64,000 nucleotides of DNA from Brachionus plicatilis (GCA_010279815.1 QEOQ01000707.1:242299-306298), one strand, 5' to 3'; positions 22,317-33,480 are shown, numbered from the stretch's first letter. Numbers and translations are program-made. Notes: a model not told the origin generated them from the letters alone.

Positions 22317-22486
22317 GACGAGCCGCAAATGGCTTGGATCGTTTCTCCTTTTATTAATCTTAAACAATTTAAACACACAATTGTGTTTTTTACTAAACAC
22401 TTTCTTTTTAGATTACGAAAATTATTATATAAATTGTTCTTTTCAAATCGTTCGAAATTATTGTTATTAATATTAGTTTTTAACAT
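22317..22486. repeat. dispersed repeat, copy 1
   Basis: The sequence beginning GAGCCGCAAATGGCTTGGAT recurs at 26119-26276 with only a few differences and one short gap. It lies inside the Tc1-like element. Function unknown. Confidence 0.8.
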
Positions 22487-22710
22487 ATTTTTAAATTTTT
22501 ATTCACCTCTAAATAGTTTTAACATGATTTAAACTATATAATTTAAGGTTTATTTTTTATTTAAAAAATTTTAAAGACGAAACAAATCGTAAATTTGGCA
22601 AATATATCTATTTAAGGTTTCGTGAAATACATTAGAAATGGTTAAAAGATAAATGGTTAAAAATTGAATAACTTTTTTTCTATAAATTAAAAATAAGTAT
22701 CATGATTGCG

Positions 22711-22876
22711 ACATTGTGCAACTTTCAAAGTTGCATCAGCTATCTAGGGCTGCAAAATTTTGCAAATTTAGCAGAGATTAGATTTCAATATGTTCTAGCG
22801 TAGTGCATTTTGCAGAGATTTTGCACATCATTAGCAGACTTTGACAGTAGATGCAACTTTGAATGTTGCACCATGT
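22711..22876. mobile_element. small MITE with GTGCAACTTTCAAAGTTGC ends
   Basis: Left GTGCAACTTTCAAAGTTGCA and right GATGCAACTTTGAATGTTGC are imperfect complements about 160 bp apart. It lies inside the larger Tc1-like element. No target duplication resolved. Confidence 0.55.
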
Positions 22877-22960
22877 TCCATTCACGAAACTAATTTTAAA
22901 TTTTTAGAAAAAAATTTATTCAATTTTTTATCATTTTGTTCTGTTATTTTTTACTTAACT

Positions 22961-23338
22961 CAAGGTTGTGCAAAAATCATAGTCGACTTTGACTTTTGGA
23001 ATTTTTTTTACACTTTAAAGTCTCTACTGTATTTAATAATTTAGACTTGTACTAGTCCACAAAAAAAACTTTTTTTTTGAATTTTTTTCTTTAAACGGCG
23101 CTTTTTTGGGTTTTATTTAGAAGGCCGCTACAATAGCTATCTGGAACGGCAATCCATGTCAGGATCACAATCATATGATTTTTTACCATTCCAGGTAGCT
23201 ATTGTAGCGGCCTACTAAATAAAACCCAAAAAAGCGCCTTTTATAGAAAAAAATTTAAAAAAAAAAGTTTTGACCCTGACTTTATTAAAAAAAATAAAGT
23301 CTAAGTCCAGACTTGACTTTAACTTTTAACCAGCTCTG
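22961..23338. mobile_element. hAT-like MITE, 378 bp, 8-bp duplication ACTTAACT
   Basis: Flanked by identical ACTTAACT at 22953-22960 and 23339-23346. Ends CAAGGTTGTGCAAAAATC / ...AACCAGCTCTG are degenerate copies of the CAGAGTTGTT family. The centre is a long near-perfect hairpin: AAACGGCGCTTTTTTGGG on the left and its complement on the right, with AACGGCAATCC at the turn. Confidence 0.82.
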
Positions 23339-24925
23339 ACTTAACTTCACTAAATATCTATTTAAGATGTATAGAATCTGAACGATTATTATCATAATTT
23401 CTAGGCCATCTGTTTTTTTCAAATTAATTCTAAATATGTTTAAAAAAATCGTCGCTATGACCAAAAGTACTGCAAGGTACCAGAGTTAGTCCTAAAGATG
23501 AATTTTTTTCTATTAAATTTGATAAGTAAATAGTTATTTTCGACCAAAATTGAATTTAATAATTAATTTTTTATTTGTTTCACCATTTTGTAAAAAAATT
23601 TCTCTTCTTTTAATTCTTAAAACTATTTTTAAAAACAATTTTAATATTTCAATTAAATTGTAAAAAAAATTAACTTTTAAATATTAAAATCAATATTGAA
23701 AATGAAATCCTTGATTTAATTAAAATATTATCTAAGAAAAAAGAGTCCCTCAAAATCCATCCATAAAAGCGTCTTAAAAAGCGTCTCCAAGACGCTTTTT
23801 TTTTTCAGTTTAAGTTACCATCAACCTTCTATTACAACTTTTAGCAATATTTTCGCAGAGTTCAAAGAGTTCAAATTCAAAAAAATATATTGGCTAAAGT
23901 TAAATAACCATTTGAGCAATCTTCGGTCGAAGATGACCGTTCTCAACAGTAGTGGTGATATTGACCTTGAATTGGCTGATATTATTAACACACTCAACTC
24001 GATCTCATTTAAATGTAAAGCAATCTGTGCGAAGCTGATTCCTAAGCATTTAGTAAAAGAATTTGAGAATCCATGCAAGGAGGCGGCAGAGATTTCTTTA
24101 AAAATCAAAAGCTAGAATGGCACTGTTTTAGAGGACGACTTGAAAATAGCGAACGCATTCGGGACAAATCTACACAAAATCTTCAACGACGACCCTAAAA
24201 TCGAAATACCTAATAGTCACATCACTTTACCGAAAGCAATTGATGAAGCCTTAATAGACAGACGCGAATTTTTCAATGCCCTTATCTCAACAATTTAAAA
24301 TCAGCTCCTGGTATCGACATGGTAAGCAATAGAATTTTAGTAAATTGTCCTCACCAATTTCTTAAACGAATTTTTAACCTCCTCAACGCCACCATCAAAA
24401 TTGGCCATATTCCTTCCCAGTTAAAAATATCTAAATAGTAATAAATAATCATGATTCCAAAAAAAGACAAACCACCAGAAAATTTGAATTCATATAGGCC
24501 AATCTCCTTAATAAGTTGCATCTCTAAATTATTGGAAAAAATTATTAATTACAAACTTCAAAACTTGATCGAAACCAAAGGATTACTTCCACCGTGTCAA
24601 TCTGGATTTTGGAAGAACATGAGCACTCAAGATCAAATATTTAGCCTAAGTCAATCAATAATAATTGGTTTCAGCAAAAAAGAATACACAAGTTCAGTTT
24701 TTTTCGACCTAGAAAAGGCTTCTGATAAAACATCCCATAGTGGAATTCTTTAGTGATGGGTCCTAACTTAACTAATTTAGTTTAGTCGGCTAAAATTAAG
24801 TCGACTAAGTTTTAGTCGACTAAAACTTAGTTTAGTCGAAATAGTTAGACTAAGGGTACAAAAAAATATTAAAAAAGGGACGTTATTTGCGATGTGAGAT
24901 AACTCGGGATTAGTATGATATTAAA

Positions 24926-25212
24926 CAGACTTGTTTATAAGAAGAATTCTCAAGTTAAGTCAATGAATTTTTTCAAAAAAAAGTCTGAGCAACATGATTT
25001 TTTTGCCGTTCTTGGTAGTTATTGTTGCGGCTAAATGTTCCTTTTACCGTTCCAGGTAGTTATTGCTGCGGCCAAATGTTCCTTTTACCGTTCCAGGTAG
25101 TTATTTTGGCTGCCTAGTTAAAGTCAAAGTCACTAAAATTTAAGTCAAATCATAACTTTTTACTTTAATTTTTGTGACTCAGACTTAAAACTCTGACTCA
25201 TAAACAAGTCTG
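24926..25212. mobile_element. CAGACTTGTT-type hAT-like MITE nested in a larger hAT element
   Basis: Begins CAGACTTGTTTATAAG, ends TCATAAACAAGTCTG, flanked by ATATTAAA (24918-24925) and ATATTAAG (25213-25220), an 8-bp duplication with one mismatch. Same family as 37977-38236 and 50857-50946. Confidence 0.82.
25003..25115. repeat. tandem repeat inside the nested MITE
   Basis: About two and a half copies of a roughly 45-bp unit containing ACCGTTCCAGGTAGTTATTG and GCGGCCAAATGTTCC. The same CCAGGTAGCTATTG core occurs in the hAT MITE at 22961-23338. Confidence 0.7.
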
Positions 25213-26118
25213 ATATTAAGAAAAAAAAGTTGTAATAGAATAAGTGAGATATCTTTGAAATAGTGAGACAATTTAGGAATAGTGGGATATTATGCAAAAA
25301 GCGAGATATCTAAGGAATAATGAGACAAAAAAATATTTAAAAACATTGATTTGACATTATATAATTTTTATTTAATTTTTAGTTAATATTTTGGATTTGA
25401 TTTTGATAATTAATCTATTGAATTTTATTTAAAAGAAACATTCCTTTATTTAGACAGTTATAAATTTTTTTTATGTGAAAATTGTTTAAAAGAGGATAGG
25501 TAACAAAATCAGATGTTATTAATTTAAGTCTTTATTTAATGTTATTTATTTATTCTATTGGTTGATTAATAAAATAAACATAACATTTTTTAATTTGTTG
25601 ATTCCATAATTTATAATCAATTAAATTCAAAGGTTTAAAGAATCATTAATTGATAATTTACTCATATTTTAATTTAGTTAAGTTTCTGCTACAGAAAAAT
25701 CATGCTTATTGCTTTAGTGATAACTTTTATTTAGTAAAAATTTTCTAAAAAAAAATAAATTTTAAAAATTAGACTTTAGTTAATAATTTTAGTTTAGTCG
25801 ACTAAAAATTAGTTAACTAAAAATAAGCGGACTAAAAATTAGTTAACTAAAAACTAGTCGACTAAATTTTAGTTAACTAAAAGCTAGTCGGCTAAAAATT
25901 AGTTAACTAAAAACTAGTTGGCTAAATTTTAGTTGGCTAAAAACTAGTCGACTAAATTTTAGTTAACTAAACTAAAGAGAAAACTCCCATCACTAGAATT
26001 CTTTTCAAACTTAGAAAATTAGGATCAAATCGGTACCTGTTCAAATGGATAAAACAATACCTTGTTAATAGAAAATTCCTGGTTTCAGTAAACAATAAAC
26101 TTACAAAAGAATTCGAAA

Positions 26119-26276
26119 AAACGAGCCGCAAATGGCTTGGATCGTTTCTCTTTTTATTAATCTTAAACAGTTTAAACACACAATTGTGTTTTTTACAAAA
26201 CACTTTCTTTTTAGATTACGAAAAATTGTTCTTTTCAAATCGTTCGAAATTATTTTTATTAATATTAGTTTTAATA
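26119..26276. repeat. dispersed repeat, copy 2
   Basis: Near-identical to 22317-22486 (same orientation), starting GAGCCGCAAATGGCTTGGAT. It lies where the LINE polymerase active site should be, so it may have replaced or been inserted into that region. Confidence 0.8.
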
Positions 26277-27001
26277 CTTATGTATTTGGTATTCACACAA
26301 ATCTCTAAGAGTAACTGAAAAGACACTAAACCTAAGCATTCTTCGAATTAAAAAATTCCTGCAAAAAATGAGAACTTGTCATTAACACGAACAAATCTTT
26401 CCACACGGTTTTCACTACAGCTGGCTACAGACACAACTATGAAACAAAATACAAGCTGAATTTGTCAATCGGCATTCAAGCAGTCCCATTAGACCGGTTC
26501 CCAACTTTTTTAAGCATTAAATTTGATCCAAAGCTCAACTTCAAAAAATTAGTCGAAAGTCTAAGCGAAAAAGTTATGTCAAAAATCAACCCTATTCGGA
26601 GGATAAAAGGACTAAAACTCTCTAATTCAATTCTCCTAAGCAAAATCATATTTAGAAATTTTATCCGATCACATTTTGACTACGCTTTTATTCTTCTTTC
26701 AAGCTCGACTCAAAAAATTTTTAATATTTTAAAAAATTGATATGGTTGCAACTAGAACTAAACTACTTTTAGACAAATTCCTCTTGAAGGGAGTAGAACA
26801 TCAGCAATTAACCAAAGATTTAGAATGCTATTCAACTAATACGTCCGAATTAAACCCAAAATTTCGCTGACTCTATGAAGAATTTATCAACAAGGATAGA
26901 AAGGGACATATTATTATTATTATTATTATTTCTACATCTTTTCAAGTCAAATTTTCTAAAAATTAGAAAAAAAAAATTAACTGACAATATTTTATTAAGC
27001 A

Positions 27002-27156
27002 TCACAAAATGCTACCAGATGCGCTTTGAACATAAACACACAATATAACTACGAATCCTCTTTTTTTACCAATTTTGAAATCCTATCCACCAATGCCATT
27101 GAATGTTAGATATGAAGTTAAACAATTTGGAAGACGACTATTTTGCTTCATTCTTT
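27002..27156 (+). pseudogene. 3' fragment of a second ML-domain gene
   Basis: This stretch is a close copy of 19696-19850 in the intact ML gene (TCACAAAATGCTACCAGATG onward), with few substitutions plus a short insertion in a T run that shifts the frame. It encodes the part from about CALNxNTQYNYE to the closing FGRRLFCF. The 5' two thirds are missing, and the LINE tail ends about 70 bp upstream. It is best read as the remnant of a tandem copy. Confidence 0.85.
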
Positions 27157-27654
27157 GCTCAATAAGTTAAGCGATATTATGTAAAAAAATATTAACTAAA
27201 ATTAAAAGTTGAAATGTTTGAGAATCAAGAATAAAATATCCGATGCTTTAAACTATGACAGAAGTAGTTTTAAAAAAAGTGGCCAATTAATGAAAAATCA
27301 AGATTTTTTGAAAACTGTTTGAAGATCCTTATAAAATTAGCTATTGTTCAATGATATGAGTCACTACTTAACTGATAGAGCTTAGGTATGTTTTGTTCCG
27401 ATACGACACCGCTTATAGCACGAGTTTTTGAACAGATTTTCTTGTGTTTAGTTTAAATATTATAAAATAAACAAAAACAATTTTTATTAAATAGCACGAT
27501 CTCGAATTTCATGAAGATGCTTGGTTTGGTAAAGGTGTCTGACATTTTATGCTAAAAAGCTTGATCCAGAATTATTCTTTTTATTTTCTTATTTTTTTTC
27601 CTCATCAATTTTATTCTAAATTTTTGTTATATAGGCAAACTTCACGCTAATTTC
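27157..27654. other. spacer, nothing recognised
   Basis: AT-rich spacer between the ML-gene fragment and the next hAT element; no exon or repeat identified. Confidence 0.45.
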
Positions 27655-28526
27655 TAGTTTTGGGTAGCGGATGAGGGTTCACCGGAAGGCTCCGGAAAAA
27701 AAGCAACGGAAGGTTAAACGGAGGAACAGAAACGGAGCAGTTGAACTTTCGGAATGACACCGTACGGAGCGGAGATATAAACGTTTACTATAATCGGAGA
27801 CGAAGGTAGGAACGGAGATAAATTCAGGAGACAGTATCGGAAACGGGTAAATGAACGGAGCCTGCGGATTTAATGGAGTCTTTAACGGAGAATCTGAACG
27901 GAGCGGATACATAACCAGAGAGGCAAAACGAGAATCCTAATGACTTTCAAAATTTTTTGGGACTATCGCCTTTTTTATTTGTAAATTTAAAATTAAAAAT
28001 CTATGTCAAACAATAAGTTTAAGCTTTTTTTCAAGATATTTAATTAATTTAGCTTTCAAAAATTTTTTTTAAAACAAAAAAAAATCGATCGACAATGATT
28101 ATTTAATTAAACAATTATCTAAAAATTCAGTTTTACATTAATGAGAATAGGCAAAAAATTTAAATTTTTTGGAAAAAAAAGTCTTCTGTTGACTCCGTTT
28201 ACGTCTCCACTCCGTTAGGATTGTCAGTTAAATACGGAGGCTCCGTTCATTTACCCGTTTCTATTGCCGTCTCCGGAATTTAACTCCGTTCCTACCTTCG
28301 TCTCCGATTATTGTCACCGTTTATATCTCCGATCAGCCGGAGCTCACCGTTAATATCTCCGTTATTTTCAAGCTCACCTTTTATTTTTCAGTTTCCGTTT
28401 CCGCTCCTGTTCTTTTTCTCAGTATCTGAGACCTTTTTCGTTATAATTTTCGGACCCAATTTCCGGCTCCGTGAGTTTGGCAATTTTTCTCCGGAGGTCA
28501 GTCCGTTCCTCCGGAAGCCAACACTA
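27655..28526. mobile_element. hAT-like MITE, 872 bp, GC-rich arms, 8-bp duplication CTAATTTC
   Basis: Identical CTAATTTC flanks (27647-27654, 28527-28534). The left end TAGTTTTGGGTAGCGG and the right end CCGGAAGCCAACACTA are inverted with mismatches. Both arms are dense in AACGGAG / CTCCGTT words over about 250-300 bp each, separated by an AT-rich centre, so the element can fold into a very long hairpin. Its TIR resembles the small element at 2665-2786. Open frames within it are by-products of the repeat words. Confidence 0.88.
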
Positions 28527-28733
28527 CTAATTTCATAAATTAATGTTTATTTATTGTATTTTTGACTCTCTTATATTTAGTTCCTTTTAATTTTTTTTTT
28601 GAATATTTAAAATAATCAAGCTTAATTTAGTTTTTTAAAAATTGATTTGTGCATAAACTTTATTATTATTCAATTTTCTACGCTTCTTCAAATATCAATG
28701 TTATTTAAAAAAAAATTCTTAAAAAATTAATTA

Positions 28734-30164
28734 TCAATTCCAATCATTAAATAATGATTTAAAGGTTGTTGTTTCTCCACCATCTATTAACTGGCTCATG
28801 GGTATATATTTTGCGTGATTGTTTTTCACCATCAGTTCCTTTAGAAAAAATGTAAAAAAATTTAATTGCATTTAAAATAAAAAAAATTATTTACTTTAGC
28901 AGCCATAATCGATGCTATCTTCTCATTTTTAGTACAGCGTTTTCCAATCCAAGTATATATTCCATTTTCGGCACAGTCAACTATGAAGCAGTCCTTTGAG
29001 AATTTTAATTAAAAAAAATATTTTATTGAAAAAATAAAAACAAATTATTACATTTGAGTCTAGCATAGATTTTTTGAGTGGTCCCGTGGCAACTTTGACA
29101 ATAGTTGGATTCCTGCTTTTGAGATCACTTACTCTTTTTTAGAGAAAAAATCAGCCTATTTTTACAAACAAATATTTTTCTAAATTATAACAACCTATAC
29201 AACTGAATATTTTCGTCAATAAATTTTCGTTCAAACTCAATGTCTTCAACATCAGAATTATCTTTAATCTTGTCCGATTTTTGGTCAAAAAAGTCCCAAA
29301 AGTCTTGATTAGTTTCCCAGTCATCCTCTGAAAAAAAAAAAAAATTCGCTTTTTAATATCAATTTTTTTAAAAGTCTTACCAATAAGATGAACGGTCGCC
29401 TTTCCACCATACTCATCATCCCTGATTTGTTTTGCATACGTGTTAGCTCTGAGCCTCTCTATACGGTTAGATCCGGGTGGACACCATTGATAAATATTCT
29501 CACCATTTTCCAGAATAAAGACATCAGACTTATTCAATGATTCACTTCTTAGAGGAACTTCTACTATTCTTATATTTCTTTTTCCTTTTACCATATAAAG
29601 TCTTTTTGCATGCTGCAAATTGTCAATGCTTTTGAAACCGGAAGCAATTCCTCCTTGTAAATACCTTTAAGTGAAAAAATCAATGATTTTCAAATAAATT
29701 TTCAGATAAAATTCTTTAAATTTTACCTTATTCCATTAGGAAAATAAGATTTGAAAAGTTTAGTTTCAAAATATTGTATCTAAATGAAGTTAAAAAAATC
29801 AATTTTAACTTTAAATTATTAAAAGACTTACTTCTCTATATTGTACTGGTCGACCGCCTAAATGGTCGTCTAGTTCCACTGCTTTTATGGCTGCAGTTGC
29901 CATTTCATCTAATGTAGAATTGCTGCCCAGCCAGTAATGAATATCCCATTCTAGTTTTCCTTGATTTGAGCCACGAGTCTAAAATAAAATACAAAACATT
30001 TGCCAATTGTAAAAGTACTTTCTTACATTAATGATAAGGTATGAGTCACCACCAAAAAAAGTTCCATACTGATGCTTGGGAATGCGGACTAGCTTGAAGC
30101 TCTCGATTCTCCAAACTACCAAGCCAGGTTGTTTACCTACTTTTTCAAATTCTTCATCAGCCAT
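28734..30164 (-). CDS. three-domain gelsolin-family actin-severing/capping protein, eight exons
   Basis: Exons 30164-30027, 29978-29832, 29779-29727, 29664-29381, 29327-29195, 29133-29052, 28993-28895 and 28838-28734 join in phases 0,0,2,1,2,0,0 to give 346 aa. Domain G1: [87 protein letters not shown]. Domain G2 follows ([33 protein letters not shown]), then G3 ([18 protein letters not shown], ending [14 protein letters not shown]). The length and the end right after G3 match severin/fragmin/CapG rather than full gelsolin (six domains). Such proteins cap or sever actin filaments under calcium control. Introns are mostly about 45-65 nt, which gives the local intron size. There is no signal peptide, so it is cytosolic. 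Confidence 0.93.
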
Positions 30165-30561
30165 TATATTTAGAGAAACTCATGAAAAAATAAAATTTTT
30201 TGTTTCTAGGGAATATTTTAAATAGCTGTTTTTATTATTTAGAAAGAATATATTCTGAAAAAAAAAATCCATTCTTTTATAAGTCTTTTATAAAGGAACG
30301 AGTCAATAGAGATTTTATTTATTTGGATCATATTCAAAGATCACAATTAAAAAACATCAGAGCATTGTTTATTTTTATGTTCTAGTAAAATTATTAATAC
30401 AATAACCTGATTTTTAATGAGTCTTAATTTATTATATGACTTAAAATCAATAAATCCACGTACGTTTATCTCTTAATTATCCTATTTTTATTTCCACTAG
30501 AAACATTCTTTCAAAGTAGTTTACTTACTTTGTAGTGTTTGTGTAAAACATTAAAATTTAA

Positions 30562-30709
30562 ATTGGCAAGTTTTTTTTTCTATTTAACTTTTTTGAAATT
30601 TTGAAATTACATTGTTTAATTTAAACTCAATACTTAAGCATGTTAAAATTTGAAATATAATTACGCAATTATTTCTAAAAATGTAAAATAGAAAAAAAAA
30701 CTTGCCAAT
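30562..30709. mobile_element. TTGGCAAG-type MITE, copy 1
   Basis: Inverted ends ATTGGCAAGTTTTTTTTTCT and its complement enclose about 100 bp. The whole unit recurs at 56093-56237 with few changes (interior TTTGAAATTACATTGTTTAA shared). Boundaries are fixed by the TIR; target duplication not resolved. Confidence 0.75.
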
Positions 30710-31348
30710 TCCTTTTCCTTAAAAATGACTTATTTAGAGATCGTGCCTCTGAACGATAATTAAAAAATGAAACTTATTGTATATTTTTTTAGAGATAGCT
30801 GCATAAGCATTTGATAAAGAATATGATACGGTAAAACACAATAAAGATTGCTTGATATTTGTATAAAAATAAAGATGGAATTAATTTTAAAAATGAACAA
30901 ATCATTAGTGATGTGCTAAAAAATAATTTAACTCAGAGCTGATAACTAATGAAAATTTTAAGTTTAAAAAACTTCGTAAAAAAAACAATATTAAAATTAT
31001 TTGAAAATAAAAATTATGATTAAGTAAATAAAAAAAAATGATTACCGTTTGATCATTACTGAATTTCTACTATCATTTTACCACAAATACAAGTTTCACT
31101 CATTCATTTTATTCAAATTTTATGTCAATTGACGAGTTCATAAATTTATTCATAAAACAAAAAATAATTTTTTTGTTAACTAAATAGTTTATCGACTATA
31201 CTTTGTTCATTTGTTCTGATTTTCATTCAAATCTTAAAATAATTTAAAATCATTTAATTGAGGTTCTAGCAAAGAAAAACAGTAATTTAAAAATAAGCTA
31301 TTATTAGATATTCTTTTATTTTGTCTTCGAATAAATTTTCTAAGGGTT

Positions 31349-32071
31349 ACTGGGGTGAAGTTTTCACGTAAGTTAAAAAAAATTGAATTAGTTAAAAAAG
31401 ATATTCAATGAAAAATTTTTTTCATTCAATTTTTTTTTGTATAGAATAATTTTTTCTTAATACATATGTTGCTATATTCTTCTAAATTAACACAATCTGC
31501 ACGGAAGCACTAAGAACATAAAGACTTAAATAAAACTATCACCGCTTATAAATATTGAAATTTTGAGAACCCTCGAAAGTTTATAACTTATTAGTTTATA
31601 AACATTTTTAACTTATTCTTATATTATTCTTAGGCATTAAAGCGGCTAGATGTGCCTTAATAAAGAATTAAAAAAAATAAAAAAACCCTTGAAAGTTACT
31701 TAAAAAATGAAAAAACTGTTATCGATTTAAAAAATGTCTGAGTATACAATCCCTTTATTTTTGAAAATTAATTAATTAAAAATTTAACTCATTTACTAAA
31801 CTTTTTGTTAATTCAATTTTTATACTTTTATTCAGTTTTGTATTTATTCACATTTTTATTCTCTTATCTTAATGATTCAATTTTATTTTGTTTTGTTACT
31901 TAGCTTTGTGTTTTATTCACTTAAAAAAATTTGCCAATCAATTAACTTTTTTTTTACAATCACTCTGATTGTCTTATTCAATAAATAATTCAATACAATT
32001 CAATTAATTTTTTTTTAATAAAAAACTAACTAATTCTCTTAATTAATTTCACGTGAAAACTTCACCCCAGT
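31349..32071. mobile_element. inverted-repeat element with 9-bp duplication
   Basis: Ends ACTGGGGTGAAGTTTTCACG and its exact complement, flanked by CTAAGGGTT (31340-31348) and CTAAAGGTT (32072-32080), a 9-bp duplication with one mismatch. Subterminal A/T blocks are also partly inverted. The 9-bp duplication suggests a Mutator-like non-autonomous element. Confidence 0.78.
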
Positions 32072-32486
32072 CTAAAGGTTACATTTTTTATCCGTAGATA
32101 GATGTTTTTCTAAGAAGATATTTTTTTCTAAATAAAATATAAAATAAATATATAAAATAAAAAAAATCTTATCAGAATGTTTTTTTAAAATAAAATAATT
32201 GAAAAAATTTAAATGGAATCATTTAAATATATATTAAAATATGAATTTAAAGGCAATTTGCTTGCATTCTTAAATTTTTCTTATAAATTTTTAATTAAAT
32301 TAAATTGAGTCGAATTTTAGAATTTTTAATTGAAAAATCTTCTGTTTTTTTACTAACAATAACGTAAATAATCAAAGTTTTTTTGATTATAATACAAAAC
32401 ATATAAAACAGTGGTAAAATATTAAAATATCTGAAGGAGCCTCGGCTTGATACAGATAGCCAAATAAGTGACAAATAATGATTGTA

Positions 32487-32705
32487 CGGCAAAGTAAAAT
32501 TTTTGATTAGATTTCTTTTTTAAATTTGATCGGAGCATTTTTAAACCCGCAATTAAATTTTATCGCAGATTTTAGAATTTTTGTAGGATTTCAAAGCTTA
32601 TTTTAAAATTTTTGAAAAAGGTTTCCAATTTGTAAAAAATTCACTGAAATTTGATTGCGTATTTAAATTTGTCAAATGATATTTGATCAAAAATTTTACT
32701 TTGCC
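32487..32705. mobile_element. small MITE with GGCAAAGTAAAATTTTTGAT ends
   Basis: Left GGCAAAGTAAAATTTTTGAT and the exact complement on the right lie about 180 bp apart, next to TA dinucleotides, suggesting a Tc1/mariner-like MITE. Confidence 0.7.
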
Positions 32706-33029
32706 TATAGTACACAGGTAAAAATTTTAGTTGAATTTATTGTAGCAAAATTAAAGACATGAGATTTCTATGAAATTTTTAAAGTAATAAAAGAGCTTAA
32801 TCATTTTGTTCGATTTAGATTTTAAATTTTTAAATAAACATTTGTTCCAATTATCAATTAAAAAATTTCAGCTGCATTTAAGATAGTTCAGTTTTTATTT
32901 GAAGCCTTAAGAAGCCACTCTTACTTCATCGTTTAAAATTGGAACGTTCAGCCGAACCGGTTCAAAACCAGTCATTTTGATTAAAAAAAATGTTAAATTT
33001 CAAAAATTTCAATTTAAATCAAGATTAAG

Positions 33030-33480
33030 AATTTAAATTTTTTTAAAGGTGTGAGATAGGTTATTGCTAAAACACAGTATACCTGTTTTTTTACTAAAAC
33101 ACGGATCACCCCTTAGAGACCGAAGGAATAATTAAATAAACTTTCTTCAACTGTTTTTTAGAACAAAATTTTACGCTCTCTCACGCTCAATTAAGACCTT
33201 AGCTCTCGGACTTTTAATTTTTACCGCGCAGATCTTTAAAAAAAGAACCAAATAAAAGTACAGTTCATTTTTTTTTTGGCTAGAACAAAAAGCTCGCCCG
33301 CCTTTCCGGCACCCACCACTTTACTAGTGCAACTTTTTATGTTCTTTCAAGTGCAATATAGAGCTAAGCTTTAGGACCTTTCATTCGGACTGCAAAACCG
33401 CTCAAATGTCAAATATTTAGGATTTGGGACACGAACCACCGAAAAAAAAACTTGAACCAAAAGCCCTATTGAACACTATT
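33030..33480. other. mixed-composition segment, unidentified
   Basis: Less AT-rich than its surroundings, with words such as GCTCGCCCGCCTTTCCGGCA and TTAGAGACCGAAGG. It looks like old mobile-element or LTR sequence, but no protein or paired ends were recognised. GCTAAAACAC / CTAAAACACGG words recall the Mutator-like element at 44393. Confidence 0.3.

Larger units (their letters stand above)
21046..23810. mobile_element. Tc1/mariner-like element (TA-flanked) inserted in the LINE
   Basis: The left end CACTGAAAAAAAAATAAGCG and the right end, complement AACTGAAAAAAAAAAGCGTC, are inverted. TA flanks both sides (21044-21045, 23811-23812). Removing the element and one TA restores the LINE frame LDNQI-SYHQP, which proves the boundaries. 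Internal inverted blocks with CCACAATTTTTTAA / TTGTGGTAT lie at 21180-21260 and 22015-22090. It carries one small open frame and two later insertions (22711-22876, 22961-23338). Confidence 0.78.
24751..25995. mobile_element. hAT-like non-autonomous element, 1245 bp, 8-bp duplication GAATTCTT
   Basis: The ends TAGTGATGGG / CCCATCACTA are perfect inverted repeats, flanked by identical GAATTCTT (24743-24750, 25996-26003). The LINE reading frame continues across the excised element (SHSGIL then FKLRKLGSN). Both subterminal regions are arrays of TAGTCGACTAAA and TAGTTAACTAAA words (24776-24850 and 25785-25975), likely transposase-binding repeats. No transposase is encoded. A smaller MITE is nested at 24926-25212. 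Confidence 0.9.
20420..26930 (+). mobile_element. Jockey-like LINE, dead and broken up by nested transposons
   Basis: An APE-type endonuclease lies at 20425-21045 (LKILHLNIQSIA start, NPDIISLNETLL, RKGGGAAICIKN, IIGDFNAKNSMWH). After an insertion it resumes at 23813 with SYHQPSITTF. The reverse transcriptase follows at 24451-24750 (KPPENLNSYRPISLISC, QSGFWKNMSTQDQIF) and resumes at 26004 (FKLRKLGSNRYLFKWIKQYL). The thumb region is at 26490-26740 (IKFDPKLNFKKLVES, RSHFDYAFILLSSS). It ends in (ATT)n at about 26909-26930, a common LINE tail. In-frame stops and frameshifts are frequent, and the catalytic F/YADD block was not found; a copy of a dispersed repeat sits about there (26119-26276). Confidence 0.85.

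Noticed and set aside
27679..28538. Open frames in the AACGGAG-rich region as proteins
   Set aside because: They are translations of repeat words inside a bounded hAT element with an exact 8-bp duplication and resemble no family.
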